From Allosphingosinicella sp042666435 (GTDB taxonomy: Bacteria; Pseudomonadota; Alphaproteobacteria; Sphingomonadales; Sphingomonadaceae), in the NCBI RefSeq assembly GCF_042666435.1, contig NZ_JBHTDC010000001.1, forward strand, positions 124,001 through 188,000: DNA of 64,000 nucleotides. The letters run 5' to 3'. The translations under genes were made by a program, and so were the position numbers. The first letter of the stretch is position 1, and every line of letters starts with the position of its first letter. Below the pieces are notes generated by a model that was not told the origin of the DNA, did no database searches, and saw nothing but the letters and a program-made list of their open reading frames with translations. Below, one piece after another: positions 24,694 through 32,788 of the stretch.

Positions 24694-25455
24694 TTACGCC
24701 CCTGCCTCCGCGGTCTTCGCTTCCGCCCCCCGCGCTTCCCGCCGTGCCTTCCGCCGCCTGCGCCAGCCATGGTAGCCGAGGCGGCTTGGGAACATGATGA
24801 TGCCAGTGACGATGACGATCAGGCTGAGCGCCGTCGCGATGATCAGCAGGGGCGTGTTGAAATCCTCGTGATTCTTGAAGTCCATGATGTGGAGCGACCA
24901 GAGGAAGTCGAAGGTGCGCCACAGCGTCGAGCGACGGGCGGCGACGGTGCCGGTGTCGGCAGCGACATAGAGGGCGCGGTTGGCGCCGTCGTCGAAATCG
25001 ATCCGCCAGGCGGGGAGGGGGCCGCGATATTCGGGTGAATTTTCGGTGATCTGCGACACCCGCGCCGCTTTCTCCTCGCCGTCATGGTCGCGCTCGGCGA
25101 TGGCTACGGCCATGGCCGCGGGGATCGGCGAAATCTGCCGCCCGCTGCCCAGGTCGTACAGGCGCGAACGCGCCTCGCCGCTGCCGACCAAGGCGACAGG
25201 CTCTCCCATCAGGCTGCGGAGCTCTATCCGGTCGGCGGCGCCCGCGCCCGACGCGGCGACGCGCTCGAGGCCGGCCGCGGCCGCGCCGAGCGAAACCGGC
25301 TCGACCGGAAGCTCGGCGATGCGATGCTCGCTCCGCACCCGCTCGATCGGGAAGACCGCGAAGAACAGGCCGCTGACGAACCAGAAGATGATCTGGACCG
25401 CCATCAGCAGCGCCAGCCACTTGTGAACCTTCGCCGATACCCGCGCCCAATTCAT
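24694..25455 (-). CDS. PepSY domain membrane protein of the copper cluster
   Basis: 253 residues from MNWARVSAKVHKWLALLMAV (ATG 25455, AAGGA 9 nt upstream). It has an N-terminal transmembrane helix (WLALLMAVQIIFWFVSGLFFAVF), a periplasmic PepSY-like domain (PAWRIDFDDGANRALYVAADTGTV) and a C-terminal helix (LLIIATALSLIVIVTGIIMF). Such PepSY-TM proteins occur in copper and iron loci and are linked to metal reduction or homeostasis. It follows cueR by 23 nt, so it is probably the third gene of the ATPase-cueR unit. Confidence 0.85.
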   Translation of the reverse strand: MNWARVSAKVHKWLALLMAVQIIFWFVSGLFFAVFPIERVRSEHRIAELPVEPVSLGAAAAGLERVAASGAGAADRIELRSLMGEPVALVGSGEARSRLYDLGSGRQISPIPAAMAVAIAERDHDGEEKAARVSQITENSPEYRGPLPAWRIDFDDGANRALYVAADTGTVAARRSTLWRTFDFLWSLHIMDFKNHEDFNTPLLIIATALSLIVIVTGIIMFPSRLGYHGWRRRRKARREARGAEAKTAEAGA

Positions 25456-25478
25456 TCCCGCCATTCCTTCGATCCGAA

Positions 25479-25874
25479 TCAGCGCGACGGCGTAGCAAGC
25501 CTTTCTATGATCGGGCAATCCGGTCGATCGTTGCCGTGGCATCTTTCGGCCAGGTCGAGCAGCGACGCCCGCATCGCCTCCAGCGCCTCGGCCTTCCTGT
25601 GCAGCTCCTCGGCGCGGGCGAGAGCGAGCGCCTTCACTTCGGCGCTCGCCCGCTCCGTGTCAGACCAGAGCGAGAGCAGCCGCCCGATCTCCTCGATCGG
25701 AAAGCCGAGATCGCGCGCGTTGGCGATGAAGCGCAGCCGGGCGATGTCGGCCGGCGCATAATCGCGATAGCCGGAGTCGCGGCGCGGCGGCGCGGGGATG
25801 AGCCCGATCTTCTCATAATGGCGGATCATCCGCTGCGAGACACCGCTCGCCTTCGAAGCGGTTCCGATGTTCAT
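25479..25874 (-). CDS. cueR: MerR-family copper-responsive regulator CueR
   Basis: 131 residues. The MerR winged helix-turn-helix MNIGTASKASGVSQRMIRHYE and DARLRF-type helix are clear. The metal loop carries Cys112 and Cys120 (CHGNDRPDC), the same two positions that bind Cu(I) in Escherichia coli CueR. It starts within a 4-nt overlap (ATGA) with the Cu-ATPase stop, so it is co-transcribed with its likely target and should be autoregulated through the operator at 28252-28282. Confidence 0.95.
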   Translation of the reverse strand: MNIGTASKASGVSQRMIRHYEKIGLIPAPPRRDSGYRDYAPADIARLRFIANARDLGFPIEEIGRLLSLWSDTERASAEVKALALARAEELHRKAEALEAMRASLLDLAERCHGNDRPDCPIIERLATPSR

Positions 25875-28228
25875 AGCTTCACCCTGTTGAGCCTGAGCGC
25901 ATTGACGACCACGGTCACCGAAGACAGCGCCATCGCCGCGCCCGCGAACATCGGCGACATCAATATGCCGAAGGGCGGGTAGAGTATGCCCGCCGCGATC
26001 GGCAGGCCAATGCCGTTGAACAGGAACGAGAAGAACAGATTCTGCCTGACGTTGGCCATCGTCGCCTCGGCGAGGCGGCGGGCGCGGACCACGGCGGAGA
26101 GGTCGCCGCGCGTCAGCGTGAGGCCGGCGCTCTCGATGGCGACATCGGTGCCCGTGCCCATGGCGAGCCCGACATCGGCGGCGGCGAGGGCGGGGGCGTC
26201 GTTGATCCCGTCCCCCGCCATGGCGACGCGGGCGCCGGAGGCCTTGAGCCGGGCGACGAAGTCGGCCTTGTCCTCGGGCTTCATGTCGGCATGGACCTCG
26301 TCCAGCCCGACTTGCCGCGCGACGGCTTTGGCCGTGACTTCATTATCGCCCGTCAGCATGATGACCCGGATATTCTCGCGGTCGAGATCGGCCATCGCCT
26401 GGTGGGCGGTGGAGCGAACCGGATCGGCCACCGCGAGAAGCCCGGCCAGTCGACCGTCGACGGCTACGAACATCACGCCCGCGCCATCGCGCCGGCGGCT
26501 GTCGGCGGCATCGGCGAGCGGCGCGGGATCGGCGCCGACGCGCTCCATCTGCGCCGCATTGCCGATGACGACGGAGCGCCCGTCGACCGCCCCGGAGACA
26601 CCCAGGCCGGTTTGTGACTCGAAATCCTCGGCGGGGGGTACATCGCCTTTTCCAGCCGCGGCCGTCACGATGGCATGGGCCAGCGGATGCTCCGAATGCC
26701 GTTCGACGGCGGCGGCCAGCGACAGCAGCTCCCGATCCGAAAAGCCGTTTGCCGTCTCCATCCCGATCAGCGCCGGCTTGCCTTCGGTGAGCGTGCCCGT
26801 CTTGTCGACGACCAGTGTATCCACCCGCTCCAGCACCTGCAGCGCCTCGGCATGTTTCACGAGCACGCCGGCCTGGGCGCCGCGGCCGGTCGCGACCATG
26901 ATCGACATCGGCGTGGCGAGGCCGAGGGCACAAGGGCAGGCGATGATGAGGACGGCGATGGCGTTGAGCAGGCCGTGCCCCATCGCCGGCTCGGGTCCGA
27001 CGAGGCTCCACACAACGAACGTACCCGCCGCGAGCACCAGCACCAGCGGCACGAACCAGCTCGCGATGCGGTCGGCGACCGCCTGGATTGGAGCCCGGCT
27101 GCGCTGCGCCTCGGCGACCATGCGGACGATCCCGGCCAGCATCGTGTCGGAGCCCACCGCCTTGGCCTCGACCACGAGGCTGCCGCTGCCGTTGATTGTG
27201 CCGGCAGCGACGGTCGCGTCCTTTTCCTTGGCGACAGGCACCGGCTCGCCGGTCAGCATCGACTCGTCGACCGAAGAGCGGCCTTCGAGCACAATGCCGT
27301 CGACCGGCACCGCCTCGCCAGGCCGAACGCGAAGCTTGTCGCCGGTATGGACGGCGTCGAGCTCGATTTCCTCTTCCGAACCGTCGTCCAGGATGCGACG
27401 CGCGGTCTTGGGCGCGAGGTTGAGCAAGGCGCGGATGGCGCGGCCGGTGGCGGCGCGGGCGCGAAGCTCCAGCACCTGGCCGAGCAGCACCAGCGTCACG
27501 ACGACGCCGGCCGCCTCATAATAAACCGGCACGCCGCCGCCATGGGCGCGGAAGCCGGCGGGGAATATCCCCGGCGCGAGCGTGGCGACGAGGCTGTAGA
27601 GGAAGGCCGCGCCGACGCCGATCGCGATCAGGGTGAACATGTTGAAATGGCGGCTCTTGAGCGACGCCCAGCCGCGCTCGAAGAAGGGCGCGCCGGCCCA
27701 GAGCACGATCGGCGCGGTCAGCGCGAGTTGCACCCAGGCCGAGACTTGCGGACTGAACAGGCTAAGGCCCAGCATCTCCGCGCCCATCGACAGGAACATC
27801 AGCGGGATGGCGAGCGCGCCCGCGACCTTCAGCCGCCCGGTGAAATCGACCAGCTCGGGGTTCGGCCCCTCGTCGAGCGAGGGCTCCATCGGCTCCAGCG
27901 CCATGCCGCAAATGGGGCAAGTGCCGGGGCCGACCTGCTGGATCTCCGGATGCATCGGGCAGGTCCAGATCGCGCCCTCGGGCGCCTCCTGCGCGGGCGG
28001 CGAGCCGGAGAGATAGCCCTCGGGTGCCGCGATGAACTTTTCCCGGCATCGGGCGCTGCAGAAATGATAATCCTCGCCTTCATGCCGCGCGTGGTGCGGC
28101 GTCGTGGCCGGGTCCACGTCCATGCCGCAAACCGGGTCCTTCGCCATCGCTTTGGCTTTGGGACCGGAACAGCAGTCGTGATGGTCGTGGCCGGTTGCCT
28201 GTGCGTGATTCATCTGTGCGTGATTCAT
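25871..28228 (-). CDS. Copper-translocating P1B-type ATPase
   Basis: 785 residues from MNHAQMNHAQATGHDHHDCC (ATG 28228, GAGGAGA upstream). The N-terminus has a His/Cys-rich tail, then a YHS domain (DPVCGMDVDP ... FCSARCREKF) and a heavy-metal-binding domain (TCPMHPEIQQVGPGTCPICGM). There is no CxxC HMA domain. Transport motifs are CPC in IIACPCALG, the phosphorylated Asp in DKTGTLTEG, and AMAGDGINDAPAL. This CopA/CopZ-like layout exports Cu(I) from the cytoplasm. It starts downstream of a CueR-type operator and overlaps cueR. Confidence 0.96.
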   Translation of the reverse strand: MNHAQMNHAQATGHDHHDCCSGPKAKAMAKDPVCGMDVDPATTPHHARHEGEDYHFCSARCREKFIAAPEGYLSGSPPAQEAPEGAIWTCPMHPEIQQVGPGTCPICGMALEPMEPSLDEGPNPELVDFTGRLKVAGALAIPLMFLSMGAEMLGLSLFSPQVSAWVQLALTAPIVLWAGAPFFERGWASLKSRHFNMFTLIAIGVGAAFLYSLVATLAPGIFPAGFRAHGGGVPVYYEAAGVVVTLVLLGQVLELRARAATGRAIRALLNLAPKTARRILDDGSEEEIELDAVHTGDKLRVRPGEAVPVDGIVLEGRSSVDESMLTGEPVPVAKEKDATVAAGTINGSGSLVVEAKAVGSDTMLAGIVRMVAEAQRSRAPIQAVADRIASWFVPLVLVLAAGTFVVWSLVGPEPAMGHGLLNAIAVLIIACPCALGLATPMSIMVATGRGAQAGVLVKHAEALQVLERVDTLVVDKTGTLTEGKPALIGMETANGFSDRELLSLAAAVERHSEHPLAHAIVTAAAGKGDVPPAEDFESQTGLGVSGAVDGRSVVIGNAAQMERVGADPAPLADAADSRRRDGAGVMFVAVDGRLAGLLAVADPVRSTAHQAMADLDRENIRVIMLTGDNEVTAKAVARQVGLDEVHADMKPEDKADFVARLKASGARVAMAGDGINDAPALAAADVGLAMGTGTDVAIESAGLTLTRGDLSAVVRARRLAEATMANVRQNLFFSFLFNGIGLPIAAGILYPPFGILMSPMFAGAAMALSSVTVVVNALRLNRVKL

Positions 28229-28251
28229 GGCGAGTCGTCTCCTCACACAGA

Positions 28252-28282
28252 TAGGTAATGTCTGACATCATGTTAGAGTCAA
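28252..28282 (-). promoter_or_regulatory. CueR operator-promoter of the Cu-ATPase operon
   Basis: On the minus strand: TTGACT, a 19-bp spacer with the imperfect dyad CTAACATGATGTCAG, and TACCTA. A 19-bp spacer is the hallmark of MerR-family promoters, which are untwisted by the metal-bound regulator. The leader from here to the start codon (28228) is about 20 nt. Confidence 0.85.
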
Positions 28283-28352
28283 GCGGCTGCCTGGCAACCC
28301 TTGCCCTTGGTTGCGGCGCTGCTTATAGACCCGCGCGACCGGCGGTCCTTAA

Positions 28353-28437
28353 GCGGGCGTGGCGGAACTGGTAGACGCGCCAGGTTTAGGTCCTGGTATC
28401 GCAAGATGTGGGGGTTCGAGTCCCTTCGCCCGCACCA
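28353..28437 (+). tRNA. tRNA-Leu (anticodon TAG)
   Basis: 85 nt with acceptor GCGGGCG pairing CGCCCGC, a long variable arm, a T arm (GGGTTCGAGTCCC) and an encoded CCA. The anticodon stem-loop CAGGTTTAGGTCCTG carries TAG. It sits 53 nt before the trigger factor gene. Confidence 0.97.
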
Positions 28438-28490
28438 GCTTCGTCCGCAGGCAGGCGAAGTGCCGCACTCTATTCCTGAAGCGAAGGTTC

Positions 28491-30074
28491 ATGGCTGAAA
28501 TGCAGACTGTCGAGACGTTGAACGAGGGCCTGAAGCGCGCCTTCAAGATCACCATTCCCGCCAAGGATATCGACGCCCGCGTCGACCAGGAGCTGAAGAC
28601 GGTCGCCCCGCGCATCCGCATGCCCGGCTTCCGCCCCGGCAAGGTGCCCGCCAACCTCGTCCGCAAGATGCACGGCCCCGCGCTCCAGCAGGAAGCGCTG
28701 AACAGCGCCATCCAGGAAGGCGTCCAGAAGCTGATGCAGGATGAGAAGCTGCGCCCGGCGATGCAGCCCGCGGTGGAGCTCAAGGAAGGCGGCGAGCCCG
28801 GCAAGGACGCCGTCGTCACGGTCGAGCTGGAAACGCTTCCCGACGTGCCCGAGGCGAAGATCGATGGCCTGAAGCTGGAGCGGCTCACCGTCGAGGCCGA
28901 CGACGCAGCGGTCGACGAATCCCTCGACCGGATGGCGCAGGGCCAGAAGAGCTTCGACCCCGCTCCGGCCAAATATGCCGCGAAGACCGGCGACCTCGTT
29001 ATCATGGATTATGAAGGCAAGGTCGACGGCGAGCCGTTCGAGGGCGGCAAGGGCGAGGGCATGTCGGTCGAGCTCGGCACCGGCCGCCTCATCCCCGGCT
29101 TCGAGGACCAGCTGGTCGGCGCCGAGGCGAACGAGCAGCGCACGCTGAACGTCACTTTCCCGGAAGACTATAATGTCGACTTCCTCAAGGGAAAGGCGGC
29201 GACATTCGACGTCACCATCAACGAAGTCCAGCAGCCGCGCGAGGCCAAGGCCGACGATTCTTTCGCCAAGGCGATGGGCCTGGAGAGCATCGACCAGCTG
29301 CGCGGACTCCTCAAGGGCCAGATCGAGCAGGAGCTGAACGGCCTCACCCGCACCCACATGAAGCGCAAGCTGCTCGACCAGCTCGCCGCCGCCCACGATT
29401 TCCCGGTCCCGCCGTCGATGGTCGAGGCGGAGTTCAGCCAGATCTGGCAGCAGCTCGAGCATGAGGCGAGCCACGAAGCCGACCCCGAGGCCGCCCGCGC
29501 CGAGATGGAGAAGGAGAAGGACGATTATCGCGCCATCGCCGAGCGCCGCGTCCGCCTCGGCCTGCTCCTCTCGGAGATCGGTCAGAAGAACGGGGTGGAA
29601 GTCTCCCAGCAGGAAATGAACCAGCTCATCATGCAGGCCGCGCAGCAGTATAAGCCGGCCGACCGCGAGAAGTTCGTCCAATATGTGCGGGCCGAGCCGA
29701 TGGCCGCCGCGCAGCTCCGCGCGCCTTTGTTCGAGGACAAGGTCGTCGATTTCCTGTTCGCCAAGGCGGATATCAGCGACCGGACCGTAACTCGCGAGGA
29801 ATTGGAGCACGAGATCGAGGCCGAGGAAGGCCATGTCCACGGCCCCGATTGCGGCCACGACCATGGCGAGAAGAAGCCCGCCAAGAAGGCCGCCGCCAAG
29901 AAGTCGAAGGCCGAGGCCGCTCCCGCCAAGGAAGCCAAGACCGAGGCGAAGCCGGCGAAGAAGGCTGCTCCCAAGAAGGCTGCCCCGGCCAAGGAAGCCA
30001 AGGCCGAGAAAGCCGAGGCCAAGCCCGCCGCCAAGAAGGCTCCCGCGAAGAAGCCGGCTGCGAAGAAGGCCTGA
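28491..30074 (+). CDS. tig: Trigger factor, ribosome-associated chaperone / prolyl isomerase
   Basis: 527 residues from MAEMQTVETLNEGLKRAFKI (ATG 28491). The ribosome-docking motif GFRPGKVPANLVRK, the FKBP-type PPIase (TGDLVIMDYEGKVDGEPFEGG) and the C-terminal arms (LLDQLAAAHDFPVPPSMVEAE) are all present. Past residue about 440 comes HVHGPDCGHDHG, a His/Cys metal-binding-like motif, then about 80 residues of Lys/Ala/Pro/Glu repeats (AKKAAPKKAAPAKEAKAEKA). That tail is long for the family and could contact nucleic acid or ribosomes. It heads the tig-clpP-clpX-lon neighbourhood. Confidence 0.97.
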   Translation: MAEMQTVETLNEGLKRAFKITIPAKDIDARVDQELKTVAPRIRMPGFRPGKVPANLVRKMHGPALQQEALNSAIQEGVQKLMQDEKLRPAMQPAVELKEGGEPGKDAVVTVELETLPDVPEAKIDGLKLERLTVEADDAAVDESLDRMAQGQKSFDPAPAKYAAKTGDLVIMDYEGKVDGEPFEGGKGEGMSVELGTGRLIPGFEDQLVGAEANEQRTLNVTFPEDYNVDFLKGKAATFDVTINEVQQPREAKADDSFAKAMGLESIDQLRGLLKGQIEQELNGLTRTHMKRKLLDQLAAAHDFPVPPSMVEAEFSQIWQQLEHEASHEADPEAARAEMEKEKDDYRAIAERRVRLGLLLSEIGQKNGVEVSQQEMNQLIMQAAQQYKPADREKFVQYVRAEPMAAAQLRAPLFEDKVVDFLFAKADISDRTVTREELEHEIEAEEGHVHGPDCGHDHGEKKPAKKAAAKKSKAEAAPAKEAKTEAKPAKKAAPKKAAPAKEAKAEKAEAKPAAKKAPAKKPAAKKA

Positions 30075-30078
30075 TAGG

Positions 30079-30156
30079 CCGTTCGCGCTGAGCTTGTCGA
30101 AGCGCTTTCCTTCTCTTTAAAAGGAGGCAGGCCTTCGACAGGCTCAGGCCGAACGG
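30079..30156. repeat. REP-like palindromic element, family B (copy 2)
   Basis: 78 bp with left arm CCGTTCGCGCTGAGCTTGTC and right arm GCCTTCGACAGGCTCAGGCC continuing to GAACGG, lying between tig and the glycosyltransferase gene. Confidence 0.85.
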
Positions 30157-30165
30157 AGCGGGGAC

Positions 30166-31104
30166 ATGATGCAGGACAGGGAACTTCGCATCGCGATCCT
30201 CCTTCCCTGCTATAATGAGGAAGCCGCGATCGGGCAGACGGTCGCCGGTTTCCGCGCCGCGCTCCCGGGCGCGCGCATCTACGTCTATGACAATAATTCG
30301 ACCGACCGGACCCGCGAGATCGCGGCGGAGGCCGGCGCGATCGTCCGCACCGAGCGGATGCAGGGCAAGGGCCATGTCGTGCGCCGCATGTTCGCCGACA
30401 TCGAGGCCGACATCTACGTGATGGCCGACGGCGACGCGACCTACGATCCCGTCGCCGCCCCGGCGCTCGTGCGTCGTCTCGTCGACGAACAGCTCGACAT
30501 GGTCGTCGGCTCGCGCAAGTCGCAGGCCGAGGAGGCCTACCGCCGCGGCCACCGCTTCGGCAACCGCCTGCTGACGGGCATCCTCGCCCGCATCTTCGGC
30601 CGCACCTTCAGCGACATTCTGTCGGGCTACCGAATTTTCTCCCGCCGCTTCGTCAAGAGCTTCCCGGCTCTGTCGCGCGGCTTCGAGATCGAGACCGAGA
30701 TCAGCGTCCACGCGCTGGAACTCGCCATGCCGGTGGCCGAGGTGGAGACCGCCTACGGAGCCCGCCCCGAAGGCTCGGAATCGAAGCTTTCGACCTATCG
30801 CGACGGCTGGCGCATCATGCGCACCATCGGCCACCTCTTCCGCATCGAGCGGCCGGTGCTCTTCTACGGCGGGTTCGGTCTTGCGCTCGCCGGGGCGGCC
30901 GTGGTGCTCGCCATACCGCTCGCCGTCACCTACGCCCAGACCGGCCTCGTCCCCCGCTTCCCGACCGCGATCCTCGTCACCGGCATGATGGTGGTGGCCG
31001 CTTTGAGCTTCATGACCGGGCTCATCCTCGACACGGTGGTGCGCGGGCGGCGCGAGGTGCGGCGGCTCCACTATCTGGCGCTGCCGGCGGTGGGCGAGGG
31101 TTGA
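30166..31104 (+). CDS. Family 2 glycosyltransferase with membrane anchor
   Basis: 312 residues. The GT-A fold shows the NDP-sugar site AILLPCYNEEAAIGQTV, YVYDNNSTDRT and the metal-binding DGDATYDP. The C-terminal half has two hydrophobic helices (FYGGFGLALAGAAVVLAIPL, AILVTGMMVVAALSFMTGLI). This resembles undecaprenyl/dolichyl-phosphate sugar transferases that supply sugars for surface polysaccharides. It interrupts the usual tig-clpP adjacency, and a REP-like element precedes it, so an insertion here is likely. Confidence 0.85.
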   Translation: MMQDRELRIAILLPCYNEEAAIGQTVAGFRAALPGARIYVYDNNSTDRTREIAAEAGAIVRTERMQGKGHVVRRMFADIEADIYVMADGDATYDPVAAPALVRRLVDEQLDMVVGSRKSQAEEAYRRGHRFGNRLLTGILARIFGRTFSDILSGYRIFSRRFVKSFPALSRGFEIETEISVHALELAMPVAEVETAYGARPEGSESKLSTYRDGWRIMRTIGHLFRIERPVLFYGGFGLALAGAAVVLAIPLAVTYAQTGLVPRFPTAILVTGMMVVAALSFMTGLILDTVVRGRREVRRLHYLALPAVGEG

Positions 31105-31144
31105 AGCCGGACAAAAGCAGACAGAAACACTCCCGCGCGAACTC

Positions 31145-31166
31145 CCCTCCAGCCTTGCTGGAAGGG
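31145..31166 (+). terminator. Hairpin after the glycosyltransferase gene
   Basis: CCCTCCAGC / GCTGGAAGGG with a 3-nt loop, about 40 nt after the stop. The T-run is poor, so it is only a candidate terminator. Confidence 0.35.
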
Positions 31167-31193
31167 TTCTGGTTCTGTCTTCTTTCGCCAGGC

Positions 31194-31231
31194 AAAAAAA
31201 TCCCCGCCCCGGCTTTCGGCGCGGGGCGGGG
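31194..31231 (-). terminator. Rho-independent terminator of the Asp-rich gene
   Basis: On the minus strand a GC-rich stem (CCCCGCCCCG / CGGGGCGGGG) is followed by seven consecutive T residues. It lies 24 nt downstream of the stop of the gene at 31255-31731. Confidence 0.85.
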
Positions 31232-31254
31232 GGGATTTCACGGAGCCGGAGGTC

Positions 31255-31731
31255 TTAGTCCGAACGGCCGCGTTCGTAGGCCTGCAGGCAATTGTCGGTC
31301 ACGCTCGCCGAGCAGGCGGGATAGGTGGCATCGGCCCCTTCCGTCGACTCGCCGGTCGTCGGATCGACGAGCGGGCCGCCCACGGCCGTCACGACCATGC
31401 CGTTCCAGCCGGGCGGGACGAGCGCCGGGGCGGAGATGACGGCGATACCGCGCGCGTCATGCTCGGGGTCGGCGTTGCTAGGTTGCACGACCGGCGACGT
31501 CGTGGGAGTCACGTCCATGGCGGCGACCATGGTCGGATCGGTGGTGGCGGCGACGTCCGACGGCGTCACATAGGCATCCTCGTCGGGCTGGACGTCCACA
31601 TCGGCATCGACATCGAGGTCGCCGTCGGCCTGGATGCCGACATCGGCATCGACGTCGAGTTCGGTATCCGCGGTCTGCGCGAAGGCCGCGCCGCTCATTA
31701 GAATCGCGATCGCGAAAACGGTTGTTCTCAT
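31255..31731 (-). CDS. Small exported Asp-rich protein
   Basis: 158 residues from MRTTVFAIAILMSGAAFAQ (signal peptide). The first part of the mature chain is acidic and repetitive (ELDVDADVGIQADGDLDVDA, then DVDVQPDEDA), suggesting divalent-cation binding or disorder. The C-terminal third has two Cys (YPACSASVTDNCLQAYERG) that may form a disulphide. I recognise no named family. It is opposite in strand to the tig/clp genes around it and ends at a strong terminator. Confidence 0.7.
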   Translation of the reverse strand: MRTTVFAIAILMSGAAFAQTADTELDVDADVGIQADGDLDVDADVDVQPDEDAYVTPSDVAATTDPTMVAAMDVTPTTSPVVQPSNADPEHDARGIAVISAPALVPPGWNGMVVTAVGGPLVDPTTGESTEGADATYPACSASVTDNCLQAYERGRSD

Positions 31732-32056
31732 GTCATTTACTCCCTTTGGTTCAGGCACGCCGGCGGCGGAGCCGATGGCGTATCGGTGTCGCGACGCTTG
31801 GTCGCGACCGGTGGGAGGTAAACGGGTCGAGCGCCGATTTGGTCCGCGCCGACTCGCCCCTCATGGGGCCGGGGCGGGCCGAGACGTGCCTTAGCCGGGG
31901 CGTGACGAAGCCGAAGCCTCGTCGACATCCTGATGCGGGGTCGGGGCGCGGAGTTTGGTGCGAGGGATCGGGAGGGGGCGAACAAGGGCTTGAACCTTCG
32001 CCGCTTTGCTCCGATGTGTGTGGGCAGACACACACCGACAGGATCTCCACACCATC
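31732..32056. other. Divergent intergenic region before clpP
   Basis: 325 bp between the Asp-rich gene and clpP. It holds the inferred heat-shock promoter of clpP (31989-32017) and a small hairpin in the leader around 32016-32031 (GTGTGTG / CACACAC). Nothing else could be identified. Confidence 0.5.
31989..32017 (+). promoter_or_regulatory. Sigma-32-like heat-shock promoter of clpP
   Basis: CTTGAA, 15 nt, TCCGATGT, close to the RpoH consensus CTTGAA / CCCCATNT and its 13-15 nt spacing. It ends 39 nt before the clpP start codon, and heat-shock control of clpP is usual in proteobacteria. Confidence 0.6.
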
Positions 32057-32698
32057 ATGGATCACGCAGATATCGCCGCCGGCCTGGTGCCGATCGTCAT
32101 CGAGCAGTCGAATCGCGGCGAGCGCAGCTTCGACATCTATTCGCGCCTGCTGCGCGAGCGGATCGTGTTCATCACCGGCGGGGTCGAGGACCACATGGCG
32201 ACATTGGTCACCGCGCAATTGCTCTACCTGGAATCGGAGAATCCCAAAAAGGACATCTTCATGTATATCAACTCGCCGGGCGGCGTGGTGACGGCGGGCA
32301 TGGCGGTGCACGACACGATGCAATATATTCGCCCCAGGGTCGGCACGGTGTGCATCGGCCAAGCCGCCTCGATGGGGGCGTTCCTCCTCGCGGCCGGCGA
32401 GCCGGGGATGCGGGTTGCGCTCGACAATGCGCGGATCATGATCCACCAGCCTTCGGGCGGAGCGCAGGGCATGGCCTCCGACATCGAGATCCAGGCCAAG
32501 GAGATTTTGCGCATCCGCCACCGGATGAACGAGCTGATGGCGAAATATACCGGTCAGCCGATCGAGGAGATCGAGCGGAACGTCGAGCGCGACAAATTCT
32601 TCTCGGCAAGCGAGGCCAAGACGTTCGGGCTGGTCGACGAGGTGTTCGACAAGCGCCCCGCTCCGGCCGAAGAGGACGCGGCCAAGAACGCGGCTTAA
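32057..32698 (+). CDS. clpP: ATP-dependent Clp protease proteolytic subunit
   Basis: 213 residues from MDHADIAAGLVPIVIEQSNR (ATG 32057); the in-frame extension to 32006 lies across the promoter leader. The serine-protease triad is Ser105 (GQAASMGAF), His130 (IMIHQP) and an Asp in the C-terminal third. The heptamer interface segment FMYINSPGGVVTAGMAVHD is intact. It pairs with ClpX encoded 90 nt downstream. Confidence 0.98.
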   Translation: MDHADIAAGLVPIVIEQSNRGERSFDIYSRLLRERIVFITGGVEDHMATLVTAQLLYLESENPKKDIFMYINSPGGVVTAGMAVHDTMQYIRPRVGTVCIGQAASMGAFLLAAGEPGMRVALDNARIMIHQPSGGAQGMASDIEIQAKEILRIRHRMNELMAKYTGQPIEEIERNVERDKFFSASEAKTFGLVDEVFDKRPAPAEEDAAKNAA

Positions 32699-32788
32699 CG
32701 TTTATGCCATTGTGAACGTGCGATACTAAGATAGAATGGCCCCGAGGGGCTGGAAAAACTAGGCGGCCGGAAGGCTCGAAGGACGATT

